NCBI GenBank assembly: GCA_003640645.1
Contig: QGHH01000008.1
Coordinates: 62,001 to 126,000, forward strand
DNA length: 64,000 nt
Origin: Fredinandcohnia aciditolerans
GTDB taxonomy: Bacteria > Bacillota > Bacilli > Bacillales > Bacillaceae_L
Direction: 5' to 3'
Each line of letters begins with the position of its first letter. The first letter of the stretch is position 1. The notes beneath the pieces were generated by a model, which was not told the DNA's origin, did no database searches, and was given only the letters and a program-made list of their open reading frames with translations. The position numbers and the translations under genes were made by a program. Shown here piece after piece: positions 43,833 to 52,440 of this stretch.

Positions 43833-44966
43833 TTAAAGAAACTGTGCAATAATCCCTTGAAAGATTCCAATGATTCCACCTAGAAGCGCTCCTAAATAGG
43901 TAATCATTTTGAATTCCCGTTTAGAAATACCTAACACCATTTCCTCTAGTCGCTCTACAGAAAATGTTCCAACCTGATCTGTTACAATTTCCTCGAGCTT
44001 GAGGCTTTTCATCATTTTCTCAATACGATTTGCCACAAATTCTCCGGACATCTCAATTCCTTTAGGAACTATCTTCTCAAGGATTCTTTCTTTGTAAGGA
44101 AGTAATACTTCATTTGCAGGAGTTTTAAGATATTTCTTAACAGGGAAAATGTTTTGAGATTGTTCCTTTAAAAACGAAAGAATTTTTTCTGAACCTACCT
44201 GCTCAACAATTATATTAACCTCCCAGGATTTTACCTTATTCCACTCTTTTTCAATCAAAGATTGTATAAGCTCCTTTGTCCCCGGATTCGATAGAAATTT
44301 TACAATCTCAGGTTGTATCTTATCTATTAAGCTTGTGTTTCCTAAAAACATTTGTACCATATTCCCAAGCATTCCACGGGTCGATAGGAACTCGTCGATC
44401 ATTCTTTTTAATCGAAGTTTCCCTTCCTCACTTTCGAAATACTCTATACCTTTTTCGGATATATATTCCGAAACCGCTGGAAATCTCTTTTCGATAGTTG
44501 AAAGTAGCTCCTCAGGAATGACATCGCCTATTTCCTTTTGGCCCATTTCAAGTAGTAGACTTTTATATTTGGTTTCAATAAAGTGGGTTAGTTGCTCCTC
44601 TGCACGTTCATCAAGATTATGTATCCCAACTTGTCCAGCTATCTCGAGTAAATTTTTCTCAGTATCAAGCAGTTTAGAAACCTCTTCCTTCGCCCAGCCT
44701 TCGATGTTGGCGACAAAGCTTTCATCCTTTAATTTTTTCTTTAGACTTTCAGGTGTTAAAAGATGCTCTACCACGGTTCTTCCCATCTGCCTTGCAAGAT
44801 CATCCCTACGCTTCGGGATCAATCCAGGAGTAAATGGAAGGCGTTTTCCACCAATATAGATAGCTTTATATGGCCGAAATAACATCTTGATGGCCAATGA
44901 ATTCGTAACTCCTCCAATAATGGCTCCAATCACCATCATAAATACAATCATAAAGAAAACGTTCAT
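43833..44966 (-). CDS. yheB: DUF445 membrane protein YheB
   Basis: A 377-residue protein, the same length as B. subtilis YheB. It begins with a membrane helix and the DUF445 hallmark [16 protein letters not shown], continues [15 protein letters not shown], has a long helical middle, and ends with a hydrophobic segment [20 protein letters not shown]. Function unknown; linked to spores in some lists. AAAGGGTG six bases before ATG 44966 is preferred to GTG 44975. Confidence 0.93.
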   Translation of the reverse strand: MNVFFMIVFMMVIGAIIGGVTNSLAIKMLFRPYKAIYIGGKRLPFTPGLIPKRRDDLARQMGRTVVEHLLTPESLKKKLKDESFVANIEGWAKEEVSKLLDTEKNLLEIAGQVGIHNLDERAEEQLTHFIETKYKSLLLEMGQKEIGDVIPEELLSTIEKRFPAVSEYISEKGIEYFESEEGKLRLKRMIDEFLSTRGMLGNMVQMFLGNTSLIDKIQPEIVKFLSNPGTKELIQSLIEKEWNKVKSWEVNIIVEQVGSEKILSFLKEQSQNIFPVKKYLKTPANEVLLPYKERILEKIVPKGIEMSGEFVANRIEKMMKSLKLEEIVTDQVGTFSVERLEEMVLGISKREFKMITYLGALLGGIIGIFQGIIAQFL

Positions 44967-45130
44967 ACAATTCACCCTTTGTTAACTTAATATCAAATAC
45001 GTCTTGGCGTATTTACCGGATTTTTTTGGCCCATACGATGTGGGTCACAAAGACGTTGCCACAAGACGTGGCGTTTTTAGTCTTTGATCATATGCTCGGA
45101 AAATTTCCTTTTAAAAATCTGGCATCCGCA

Positions 45131-45234
45131 GAGGCTTAACTTTATTCTGCAAGGGATAATTTCCACTATATTGTTTACCCCAAACTATTTCATCCCACTT
45201 ATAGAAATAGAGGACTTCTACTTGATAAAGTTAA
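45131..45234. repeat. TIR-type intergenic repeat, copy 2
   Basis: TTAACTTTAT (45136-45145) and ATAAAGTTAA (45225-45234) are perfect inverted ends of a 100-base element preceded by GAGGC. Similar ends occur at 24898-24937 and 56615-56711. Too short to encode a transposase. Confidence 0.5.
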
Positions 45235-45243
45235 TTTTTTTTC

Positions 45244-45271
45244 ACAGTTTTTATCGTCTTTTCATACGATA
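45244..45271 (+). promoter_or_regulatory. SigK-like promoter of the yhe ATP-grasp cluster
   Basis: AC (45244-45245), 17 bases, then CATACGATA (45263-45271) fits the SigK pattern AC-N16/17-CATANNNTA. CATACGAT would also suit a SigE -10. Late mother-cell expression fits coat-associated proteins. Confidence 0.55.
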
Positions 45272-45379
45272 CGATATCAGACATTTGCCTATATATTGAA
45301 ACAATATAGTTTTTCTGGATTGAATCATCACCTTATCAATTATAGTGTTTGAACGTCAAGTTACGCAAATGGGGTTATC

Positions 45380-46759
45380 ATGATGACGAAAAAAATTCTT
45401 ATCGAGGTGATTCCTGTTTTTGACGAGCAGGATTCCTTTTTACAAATAAAGATGAGTGACATCATTATTAAGAAGTTTGGCTTACAAAAGGAACAGACAA
45501 TTGAATTATACTGTAACAGGAATAGTCTTATGGTAAATATCGTATCTATTAATGAGAGCGAGCCTGTCATTCAATGTCCAACTTTCATATTAAATGAATT
45601 ACAGCTTCCTCCTGAGAACTTTTCAATAACGTTATTCAAAAAAGCAAATAACAAACTAGAAATGGGTCCTGTTATCGGGCTATTAACGGAAGCAACTGAA
45701 AAAAACAACCAGGTATCATTTGGTTCAATCGGAGAATTTTGCGAGGAAATTTCACTCTACGCAAGCGAAATCGGAGTACTTTTCTACGTTTTTACCTTAA
45801 ATACATTTTATGACCAAAAAGGGTACATCTTTATCGATGGAATATGGAAAAAATCTTCTGTTCCCTACCCTCATGTGGTTCACAATCGGATTCACTCACG
45901 TAAGCGAGAACAACACTCGAGTTTTATCGATTTTACAAATGAACTGCAAATGAACAATATCCCATATTTTAATGATCATTTTCTGAATAAATGGGAAGTA
46001 CACGAAATGCTATATGAAAATGAGCATCTCCATTCATACCTACCTGATACCATGCTATTAACAAATAAAGATGTTCTCTTTGAAATGCTTGAAAAATATC
46101 AATGTGTATTTGTAAAACCGGTCCATGGGAGCCAGGGGAGAAATATTTTTCGGATTCAAAAAACGGATGAAGATACCTATTTTTTAGATTATACAACGTT
46201 CTCAGGTGATATTGAGACGGTCCATCAAAGCTTCCCTTCCCTCTTTCAATCTTTATTATCAAGGCTAAAACAGCATACTTTCATCGTTCAACAATGTATT
46301 CCGCTTCTTTCCTATAAAGAAAAGCCATTGGATTTTCGGGTGCTTTGTCAAAAACAATCCAGTGAAAAATGGCAACTAACCTCGATTGTTGCACGTGTAT
46401 CTTCAAAGGATGAATTTGTTTCAAATCTGGCAAGAGGTGGAGAAATTCAAAAGGTCCACAGCGTCCTTCTAGAAAACTTTGAAATGAAAGAGATTCCGCA
46501 TATTAAGAGATTAATAAAGGACTTAGCACTTGAAGTTGCAGAAATTATTGATGGAACAGCGGATGGGTTATTTGCGGAGTTAGGGATTGATCTAGCTCTC
46601 GATAAAACTGGAAAGCCAACAATTATTGAGGTTAATACAAAACCATCAAAAAATCAGGAACAGGATAAATTATCGACCAAAATTCGCCCAAGTGCAAAAG
46701 CGCTTCTGCAGCATTGTGTCTTCCTATCCAACCAACATGATCAATCAAAAATAGGATAA
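45380..46759 (+). CDS. YheC/YheD-family spore coat-associated ATP-grasp protein (paralogue 1)
   Basis: A 459-residue protein. The N-terminal region has MGPVIGLLTE (95-104), a motif shared with paralogues 3 and 4. The ATP-grasp part shows KPVHGSQGRNI (246-256) and the metal-binding end ELGIDLAL...IIEVNTKPSKN. There is no signal peptide. The family is known as endospore coat-associated YheC/YheD; ATP-grasp enzymes usually join carboxylates to amines or thiols, but the substrate is not known. GGGG upstream suits ATG 45383 slightly better than 45380. First gene after a SigK-like promoter. Confidence 0.9.
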   Translation: MMTKKILIEVIPVFDEQDSFLQIKMSDIIIKKFGLQKEQTIELYCNRNSLMVNIVSINESEPVIQCPTFILNELQLPPENFSITLFKKANNKLEMGPVIGLLTEATEKNNQVSFGSIGEFCEEISLYASEIGVLFYVFTLNTFYDQKGYIFIDGIWKKSSVPYPHVVHNRIHSRKREQHSSFIDFTNELQMNNIPYFNDHFLNKWEVHEMLYENEHLHSYLPDTMLLTNKDVLFEMLEKYQCVFVKPVHGSQGRNIFRIQKTDEDTYFLDYTTFSGDIETVHQSFPSLFQSLLSRLKQHTFIVQQCIPLLSYKEKPLDFRVLCQKQSSEKWQLTSIVARVSSKDEFVSNLARGGEIQKVHSVLLENFEMKEIPHIKRLIKDLALEVAEIIDGTADGLFAELGIDLALDKTGKPTIIEVNTKPSKNQEQDKLSTKIRPSAKALLQHCVFLSNQHDQSKIG

Positions 46760-46777
46760 AAGAAAGGGGAGAATCTT

Positions 46778-47839
46778 GTGATTTCACTGGGATTTGTTAC
46801 GCTTTATCCGAACCAGGAAAAAGGTTATGCAACGGAACTTGCTAAACGTGCGCCTGAATTCGGGATTCAACTATTTCGATTTACACCAACCTCTATCGAA
46901 CCAGCCTCTGAAATGATTCAAGGAGAAAAATACAATGAGATTTCACATACATGGGAAAAAAGCCTGTTTGAACTTCCAACATATTTATATGACCGCTGTT
47001 TTTACTCAGAGGATGAAGTCTCTAAAAAAAGTCAACCAATTATGAACTGGTTAAAAAGAAGGCCGGGCAATCTATTTCTAGGGCAAGGGCTGCCAAATAA
47101 ATGGGAGATTTATAACATTTTAAGTCAAGATGAGAAATTATCACCTTATATCCCTTCAACTGAACAAGCACTCTCCGCCTCTTCTATCCTTCGAACCCTA
47201 ATGAAAAAACATCAACTAATTCTAAAACCAGAAAAAGGTTCGATGGGAAAAGGGATTATTGGTCTCTTTCTTCACCAGGATTACGTTGAAGCAATCTATA
47301 AAGATGCTAATCAACTAAAAAAACAGCAGTTTAAAACAAGAGGGGAATTAAAAAAGTGGCTTGATAGTATCATTTCTCACCAACCCTATTTAACTCAAAC
47401 CTATTTGCCTCTCCATGATGCAGATAACCGACCTTTTGATATTCGAATTCTTCTTCAAAAGAATGGGCAAGGTGTATGGATTGAACAAGGTCGTGGAATC
47501 CGCCTAGGATTGCCTGAGCATCTTATCTCAAATTTAGGTGGCGGTGGGGAGACTCATTCCTTTGAGAGTTGGACAGAAAAAATGTCATTCAATCAAAGGC
47601 AATTACTCTCTGATAATATTCATACAATTATTAATAGGTTACCAGATGTTCTTGAAGGACATTTTGATCCCTTATTCGAACTTGGAGTTGATTTAGGTCT
47701 TACAAAGGACGGTGCCCTCTGGATATTAGATACAAATTCAAAACCAGGTAGAAAGGTAGTTATAGAAACGAGACCGGAACAAGCAGAAACTCTTTATACA
47801 ACTTTATTACAATATTGCTCGTATCTACATTCTAATTAG
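46778..47839 (+). CDS. yheC: YheC/YheD-family ATP-grasp protein (paralogue 2, YheC-sized)
   Basis: A 353-residue protein starting with GTG 46778, six bases after AAAGGGGAG. It lacks the N-terminal domain of the other three. The ATP-grasp blocks are LKPEKGSMGKGIIGL and ELGVDLGL...ILDTNSKPG, in which the metal-binding Glu position is Asp. Gap to paralogue 1 is 18 bases. The short form resembles B. subtilis YheC (about 363 residues); the name is tentative. A dispersed repeat lies downstream. Confidence 0.85.
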   Translation: MISLGFVTLYPNQEKGYATELAKRAPEFGIQLFRFTPTSIEPASEMIQGEKYNEISHTWEKSLFELPTYLYDRCFYSEDEVSKKSQPIMNWLKRRPGNLFLGQGLPNKWEIYNILSQDEKLSPYIPSTEQALSASSILRTLMKKHQLILKPEKGSMGKGIIGLFLHQDYVEAIYKDANQLKKQQFKTRGELKKWLDSIISHQPYLTQTYLPLHDADNRPFDIRILLQKNGQGVWIEQGRGIRLGLPEHLISNLGGGGETHSFESWTEKMSFNQRQLLSDNIHTIINRLPDVLEGHFDPLFELGVDLGLTKDGALWILDTNSKPGRKVVIETRPEQAETLYTTLLQYCSYLHSN

Positions 47840-47845
47840 AATAGC

Positions 47846-47958
47846 AAAAGGCGCCCGCTATTCGCGACAAACATAAGTCGAGCGCTGACAGAAGGTGTCT
47901 TTTACCTTCAGAAGCGATTGGCTAGACCAGAGAGCCGATGGCGCATGAAGCTAGACAC
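47846..47958 (+). repeat. dispersed intergenic repeat, copy D
   Basis: It contains AAAAGGCGCCCGC, CGCGACAAAC, GAAGGTGTCTTTTACCTTC (a hairpin), GGCTAGACCAGAGAGCC and the end AAGCTAGACA, the same order as copy B. It sits inside the ATP-grasp cluster between paralogues 2 and 3. Confidence 0.75.
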
Positions 47959-47979
47959 TTTAAAAAGGAGCTGTAATAA

Positions 47980-49338
47980 ATGCGAACACCACTTCCAATG
48001 AAAATTACGGAACAAGTAACAGGAACCGTGAATATTCCTAAAGCTTTCAAACTAAAAACACCAATCAAGCGTATCTTTTTTGGAACGTCCTCCTGTGAAT
48101 GTAAGGTCGTTCAAACTGACCAACAGGAAATTAAAATTTCCCAGGATATTTTTAACAACTTAAAAATTCCTTATACAAGTACAACACAAGTGATTATCCA
48201 TGAGGATCATCTCTATATTGGTCCGTTGGTCGGAATTTTCACAGCTGGTTTTAGTGAGTCGATGATTCGCCCAATCGGGGAACGAACACTGTTTTTCGCA
48301 AAGCTATTGGCCCAAGAAAAAGCTGTCGGAGCATATGTTTTTATTTTTGGTGCGAAACATATTGATTGGGATACGGGTACCATTCATGGACTTTTTCATA
48401 GCCATAATGGCTGGGAAACGATTGAAATTCCATTTCCAAATGTTGTCTATGACCGTCTTCCAAACCGACGGACTGAAAAACATAAAACATTAAGTGAAAT
48501 TAAACAACGTTTACATGATGAATACTTAATTCCATGGTTTAATCCTGGATTTTTTGATAAATGGGAAATCCATCAGTTATTAGAGGGTGATCACCGTGTC
48601 GCTACGTATTTACCTGAAACCCATAAAAGTCCGACCTTTTCACTAATTGAACGAATGCTTTCTAAATATCAGCATGTATACATTAAACCAGCAAACGGAA
48701 GTCTTGGTTTAGGTATCTATCAAATTCTGTTTGATCGTGAAACAGATGAATATTATTGCAGATTTCGTGATACGGACGGAAAAAATCGACTCCAACGTTT
48801 TTCTTCCGTTGAGTCATTTGTTAACACTCATTTCCGTAATAGACGATTGGAACATTATATTGTTCAACAAGGGATTCATTTAATTCGAAGTGATCATAAA
48901 ACGATTGATTTTCGTATTCATACGAATAAAGATGAAAAAGGAAAATGGCAGGTTAGCGTGATGGCTGGAAAAATTGCAGGTCGTGGCAGTGTGACAACTC
49001 ATTTAAATAATGGTGGCGTGGTCCGAACACTTACTGAAATTTTCCCTGATGCTGAAGAATGCAAAAAAGTCACTGATTCACTAAGCCAGGCAGCCCTTTT
49101 ATTAAGTGAAGTTATTGATTCTCGACAAAAAGGGCATATAGGGGAACTTGGTTTTGATTTAGGTATTGATAAGAATGGAAGTGTATGGCTTTTCGAAGCG
49201 AATTCAAAGCCGGGACGTTCGATTTTTTCTCATCCAAAGCTAAGAAAATACGATAAACTCTCAAGCAGACTCCCACTACAATACGCTGTCTACTTAACAG
49301 AAACGACGATTAAAGCCCCTGAGGAAGTGTTCAGATGA
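47980..49338 (+). CDS. yheD: YheC/YheD-family ATP-grasp protein (paralogue 3, YheD-sized)
   Basis: A 452-residue protein, near the length of B. subtilis YheD (453). N-terminal IGPLVGIFTAG is the shared motif; ATP-grasp blocks are YIKPANGSLGLGIYQI and LGFDLGID...LFEANSKPGRS with all expected acidic and Asn residues. AAGGAG precedes ATG 47980. The stop overlaps the next start as ATGA, so translation is coupled. YheD is reported to form rings around the forespore; here this is taken by homology. Confidence 0.88.
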   Translation: MRTPLPMKITEQVTGTVNIPKAFKLKTPIKRIFFGTSSCECKVVQTDQQEIKISQDIFNNLKIPYTSTTQVIIHEDHLYIGPLVGIFTAGFSESMIRPIGERTLFFAKLLAQEKAVGAYVFIFGAKHIDWDTGTIHGLFHSHNGWETIEIPFPNVVYDRLPNRRTEKHKTLSEIKQRLHDEYLIPWFNPGFFDKWEIHQLLEGDHRVATYLPETHKSPTFSLIERMLSKYQHVYIKPANGSLGLGIYQILFDRETDEYYCRFRDTDGKNRLQRFSSVESFVNTHFRNRRLEHYIVQQGIHLIRSDHKTIDFRIHTNKDEKGKWQVSVMAGKIAGRGSVTTHLNNGGVVRTLTEIFPDAEECKKVTDSLSQAALLLSEVIDSRQKGHIGELGFDLGIDKNGSVWLFEANSKPGRSIFSHPKLRKYDKLSSRLPLQYAVYLTETTIKAPEEVFR

Positions 49339-50519
49339 GCACCATTTACTATCACACCGTAAAACAGGAATGGTATCAATGCGAGGAGGAGAATGGGCTT
49401 TATATCGGAACGGAAAATACAATCATTTCTTATGTTGGGAGCAGGCAGGAGCATTCGCTCCCTTTTTCTGTTTCAAAAAGTGGAAAGCGTGTTGGACCTT
49501 TGATTGGGATTCTTACCGGCTCTTCCAAAGACAATACCTTTATTGGGAATCTCAAAGATTTAAAAAGAATTCTTTCATCCTTACAGTCCGAAGGTGCCTT
49601 AGGAATCGTTATGACACCAAACTCTTTACAAGAACATTCAGTTGAATGCTTTACCTTTTACCAGCCCATACAAAAATGGATCAAACTCCAGACACCCCTT
49701 CCAGACGTTGTGTATAATCGTGTTCCTTATCGTCACATGGAGAAATCAAATCATTTTATTGATATCGTTTCTTTTTTTAGAACAAACGGTATTCCTTTTT
49801 TTAACCCATCCTTTTTTTCAAAATGGTCTGTTTATCAAATTTTACGAAAGAATAAATTTGTTTCATCATTTCTTCCGGATACTCTACTTCTTAAACAAGA
49901 AAGAGACCTTAAACAAATGATAACAAAACATCAGGATCTCTATATTAAAAGTTCAACTGGTCATAAGGGTATTGGCCTTTACCGAATAAAAAAATGGAAA
50001 AGTCTTTTTATTGTTGAAACACCAAACGAAAAACAAAGCTATTCATCCCTTGCCTCATTTTGGGAGAAAAATGAAGAATCGTTTATACAAGAGGAATATC
50101 TATTACAAAAGGCCATTCAGTCTGATACTTTTAAAGGCAAGCGGTACGACCTACGTCTATTATGTCATTATGACGAAAGTGAGTATATCATTAGCGGTAT
50201 TGGAGTACGAGTTGCGGGTGAGAATGGGGTAACCACACATGTTCCAAATGGCGGGGCAATCATTCCGTATGAATCGGTATCCAGCCGTTTTAATGAAGCC
50301 ATTTTACAAAAACTTGTTTTTGAGATTGGAAAAGAGCTTACAGAGCAAACTGACCAATTTATTGGGGAGTTCTCAATTGACCTTGGGCGTTCCGTTGATG
50401 GCGAAATTTATATTTACGAAATCAATTCAAAACCAATGGTATTTGACGAGACTTATATTCGTGAGAAAGGGCTTGAAAATTTAACCAAACTCCTTATAAT
50501 GAAAGGGACAAAAGTGTAA
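49335..50519 (+). CDS. YheC/YheD-family ATP-grasp protein (paralogue 4)
   Basis: A 394-residue protein with VGPLIGILTGS near 55-65. Its ATP-grasp lysine region is altered: YIKSSTGHKGIGLYRI has Ser where the others have Pro after the Lys, and Thr-Gly-His in place of the usual turn. The metal end IYIYEINSKPM is intact. Start overlaps the previous stop by four bases. It seems the most diverged member and may have a changed or lost activity. Confidence 0.87.
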   Translation: MSTIYYHTVKQEWYQCEEENGLYIGTENTIISYVGSRQEHSLPFSVSKSGKRVGPLIGILTGSSKDNTFIGNLKDLKRILSSLQSEGALGIVMTPNSLQEHSVECFTFYQPIQKWIKLQTPLPDVVYNRVPYRHMEKSNHFIDIVSFFRTNGIPFFNPSFFSKWSVYQILRKNKFVSSFLPDTLLLKQERDLKQMITKHQDLYIKSSTGHKGIGLYRIKKWKSLFIVETPNEKQSYSSLASFWEKNEESFIQEEYLLQKAIQSDTFKGKRYDLRLLCHYDESEYIISGIGVRVAGENGVTTHVPNGGAIIPYESVSSRFNEAILQKLVFEIGKELTEQTDQFIGEFSIDLGRSVDGEIYIYEINSKPMVFDETYIREKGLENLTKLLIMKGTKV

Positions 50520-50574
50520 GCGTATTAAACTGTTTTTACTAATCCTTCAAATACTACCTAAGGAGAGCTTATTG

Positions 50575-50787
50575 ATGATCTCACATTTTCAGTGGAAACC
50601 TCTTTATCATAGCAGTAAAATTCCTGGATGGAGTTTTTCTTTCTATTATCAAGGAACGAAATATAATGGAAACTATAATAAGGATGGAAGCATCGATTGG
50701 CACGGCAATCATCCCGATTTAAAAGTAATAAATGATATAACCAAACAAATTCATGAATTAATGCTTTTTCATGTTTACGATAATTAA
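50575..50787 (+). CDS. yheE: YheE family small protein (70 aa)
   Basis: A 70-residue protein: ISHFQWKPLYHSSKIPGWSF at the start, a GTKYNGNYNKDGSIDW beta segment, and HELMLFHVYDN at the end. This fits YheE, which follows yheD in B. subtilis. Function unknown. AGGAGA eight bases before ATG 50575 sets the start. Confidence 0.85.
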   Translation: MISHFQWKPLYHSSKIPGWSFSFYYQGTKYNGNYNKDGSIDWHGNHPDLKVINDITKQIHELMLFHVYDN

Positions 50788-51163
50788 TTGGATATTCTCT
50801 TCACCTCCTTCACAAACTAAGGCTACAATTGCGTGTTCAAAAAGGAGGATGAAAAGGGCCACGTCGACAAAAACGCCACGGCCTCATGTCTTGTCGACAC
50901 TAGCACGTCCTGTGCGTCGAAAGTTCGAGGCGGTGCAGTTTTGAGTAGCGGAACGTATGTAGTTAATACGTGAGCAGATGTTCTAGCACGTAGGAAAAGT
51001 GATTTTCTTTTCCAAGGAACGGAAAAACAAGCCAACGAGCTTCCACAGGATGTGGTGACTTCGACGTTCGACACAGGACGTGTCGGTACTTAGTCGAAGA
51101 TCCGATGTCGATGTGTCATTTTCACCGGACTTTTTGAACTTCCGCTTAAAAGGAGGGTTTTTT
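50788..51163. repeat. 376-base region with composite dispersed repeat, copy F
   Basis: No gene with a usable RBS is seen. The stretch 50850-51115 is unusually rich in CG dinucleotides. CACGTCCTGTG (50904-50914) and CACAGGACGTG (51072-51082) form a perfect 11-bp inverted pair, each inside its own local stem of TCGAC/GTCGA type. These are two oppositely oriented copies of the CACGTCCTGT hairpin found in copies B and C. A short frame from 50850 has its SD touching the ATG and was not accepted. Confidence 0.65.
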
Positions 51164-51349
51164 ATGCCTAAAAAAGGAAAAGAGCGCGAAGACCTTCAAT
51201 ATGAAGGTAAAGATGAGGTATTCATGGATGTTGATCGCTTCATAAACGAAGGGATGGCTGGTGGAAGTGTCTATCGCTATCATGATCAAACCAATATAGA
51301 AGAAGCACGCGATTTTGTAGAGGAAGAACCACCGAAAGAAATTGAATAA
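51164..51349 (+). CDS. small acidic protein (61 aa), function unknown
   Basis: A 61-residue hydrophilic protein, MPKKGKEREDLQYEG at the start, strongly acidic end VEEEPPKEIE. A perfect AGGAGGG six bases before ATG 51164 and a terminator soon after support it as a real gene. I do not recognise the family. It lies between the yhe ATP-grasp cluster and the PucR-type regulator. Confidence 0.75.
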   Translation: MPKKGKEREDLQYEGKDEVFMDVDRFINEGMAGGSVYRYHDQTNIEEARDFVEEEPPKEIE

Positions 51350-51364
51350 CAGTTATCGAGACTT

Positions 51365-51396
51365 TCTCCTTCTGTTATAATGGAAGGAGATTTTTT
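51365..51396 (+). terminator. intrinsic terminator after the 61-aa gene
   Basis: TCTCCTTC (51365-51372) pairs perfectly with GAAGGAGA (51383-51390), followed by six T. Confidence 0.9.
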
Positions 51397-51422
51397 ATGT
51401 TCGATATAAGGAGTTATTTTAC

Positions 51423-52331
51423 ATGATTGAAAATCTAAAGAATCACTATAAGGACGCGTTTGTAACGTCCGAATCACCATATAATACAGAGAAATATATG
51501 TGGTTTCTAGCAGATTCTGGACCTTGGTTTGGGATAAAAAAGGAGCAACTTTCGCCAAAAGAGGCCACTCTTCTGTCTTCTCTTTTCACACCGTACGGTA
51601 CACATAAAAATGATATGACAGATACTCAGGCATTCTGGTATAACCTTTTGTTTTTGCAACAAGGAAACATTTCTTCTAATCAAATGTCTTTTACACAATG
51701 CCGATTTATTCAATTCTATGCTGACCAACCTATTACCGACAAACTTGAATTCCAGGAAGCCATTCAAGCGCTTTTACCAAGGGATACGATCTTCTTATGG
51801 GAAAATGACTCGAGTGGGGTTCTAATTGAAACAAGAAATGAAGAAATGATTGAGGAAGTTATTTATGATGAAATTACTGTTACATTAACTAGTGATTTCT
51901 ATACGGATATGAATTTATTCATTGGACAAACCCATCCCCTCGCTGACAATCTCGGTTCGCTTTTTCAAAATGAAAGGGAATGGTTTCGTAAAGGGATGCA
52001 CTTTTTACATAAACAGAAAGTCTATCGACTTCACGATGTTTTGCCATTTTTACTCTTAGAAGGATTAGATAGAAGTTTTCGAAATCAACTTAAAAATATA
52101 ATACCCGAGGAACTTCAGGGCGATCATGAATTACTTGAAACAATCAAGGTTTTCTTTGAAAGTGATTTAAACGTATCCAATGCAGCTAAACGTTTATATA
52201 TGCACCGGAATAGCTTGCAGTATCGTATTGAGAAATTCATCGAAAAGTCGGGAGTCGATATAAAGCATTTTCATGGTGCAGTTACGACTTATTTAGCAAT
52301 TCTAGAATTAGAGCACTATTCAGATTTGTAG
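51423..52331 (+). CDS. PucR-family transcriptional regulator upstream of msmX (YxkF-like)
   Basis: A 302-residue protein with a C-terminal helix-turn-helix of PucR type: FFESDLNVSNAAKRLYMHRNSLQYRIEKF at about 248-276 (shown here as the region DLNVSNAAKRLYMHRNSLQY). The N-terminal 200 residues have no recognised sensor motif. In B. subtilis msmX is next to yxkF, a regulator of this type, so the pair has probably moved together into the yhe block. Regulation of msmX or of sugar genes is inferred. AAGGAG precedes ATG 51423. Confidence 0.82.
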   Translation: MIENLKNHYKDAFVTSESPYNTEKYMWFLADSGPWFGIKKEQLSPKEATLLSSLFTPYGTHKNDMTDTQAFWYNLLFLQQGNISSNQMSFTQCRFIQFYADQPITDKLEFQEAIQALLPRDTIFLWENDSSGVLIETRNEEMIEEVIYDEITVTLTSDFYTDMNLFIGQTHPLADNLGSLFQNEREWFRKGMHFLHKQKVYRLHDVLPFLLLEGLDRSFRNQLKNIIPEELQGDHELLETIKVFFESDLNVSNAAKRLYMHRNSLQYRIEKFIEKSGVDIKHFHGAVTTYLAILELEHYSDL

Positions 52332-52411
52332 ACATGCACGAAAACCCTTTCAAAGTTTTGTGCAATTTACACATTTACGATTTTGACCTCTCTAAAGTAA
52401 ACTTTAACTAT

Positions 52412-52425
52412 CGAAAACGTTTACA
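52412..52425 (+). promoter_or_regulatory. cre-like site before msmX
   Basis: CGAAAACGTTTACA matches TGWAANCGNTNWCA except for the first base and lies 15 bases before the ATG, just after a TTGACC that could be a -35. This position would suit CcpA roadblock or repression. Confidence 0.5.
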
Positions 52426-52440
52426 CTAGGAGGAGAAACA

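Larger units (their letters stand above)
44967..45379. other. 413-base yheB / yhe ATP-grasp cluster divergent region
   Basis: No gene is seen. It holds a hairpin GCCAC-AAGAC-GTGGC (45059-45073) followed by GTTTTT, which is a variant of the CACGTCCTGT hairpin family; a TIR-type repeat (45131-45234); a SigK-like promoter (45244-45271); and a small hairpin CTATAT/ATATAG near 45290. Confidence 0.7.

Noticed and set aside
44335-44859. 174-codon open frame opposite yheB
   Set aside because: It is an antisense shadow of the conserved DUF445 gene, Ser/Phe-rich and without RBS.
46750-46790. Frameshift splitting one ATP-grasp gene into paralogues 1 and 2
   Set aside because: Each has a complete ATP-grasp domain with its own ATP and metal motifs, and the second has its own RBS and GTG.
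50850-50945. 31-codon frame in the CG-rich repeat
   Set aside because: The AGGAGG touches the ATG with no spacer and the composition is that of the repeat; no support as a gene.
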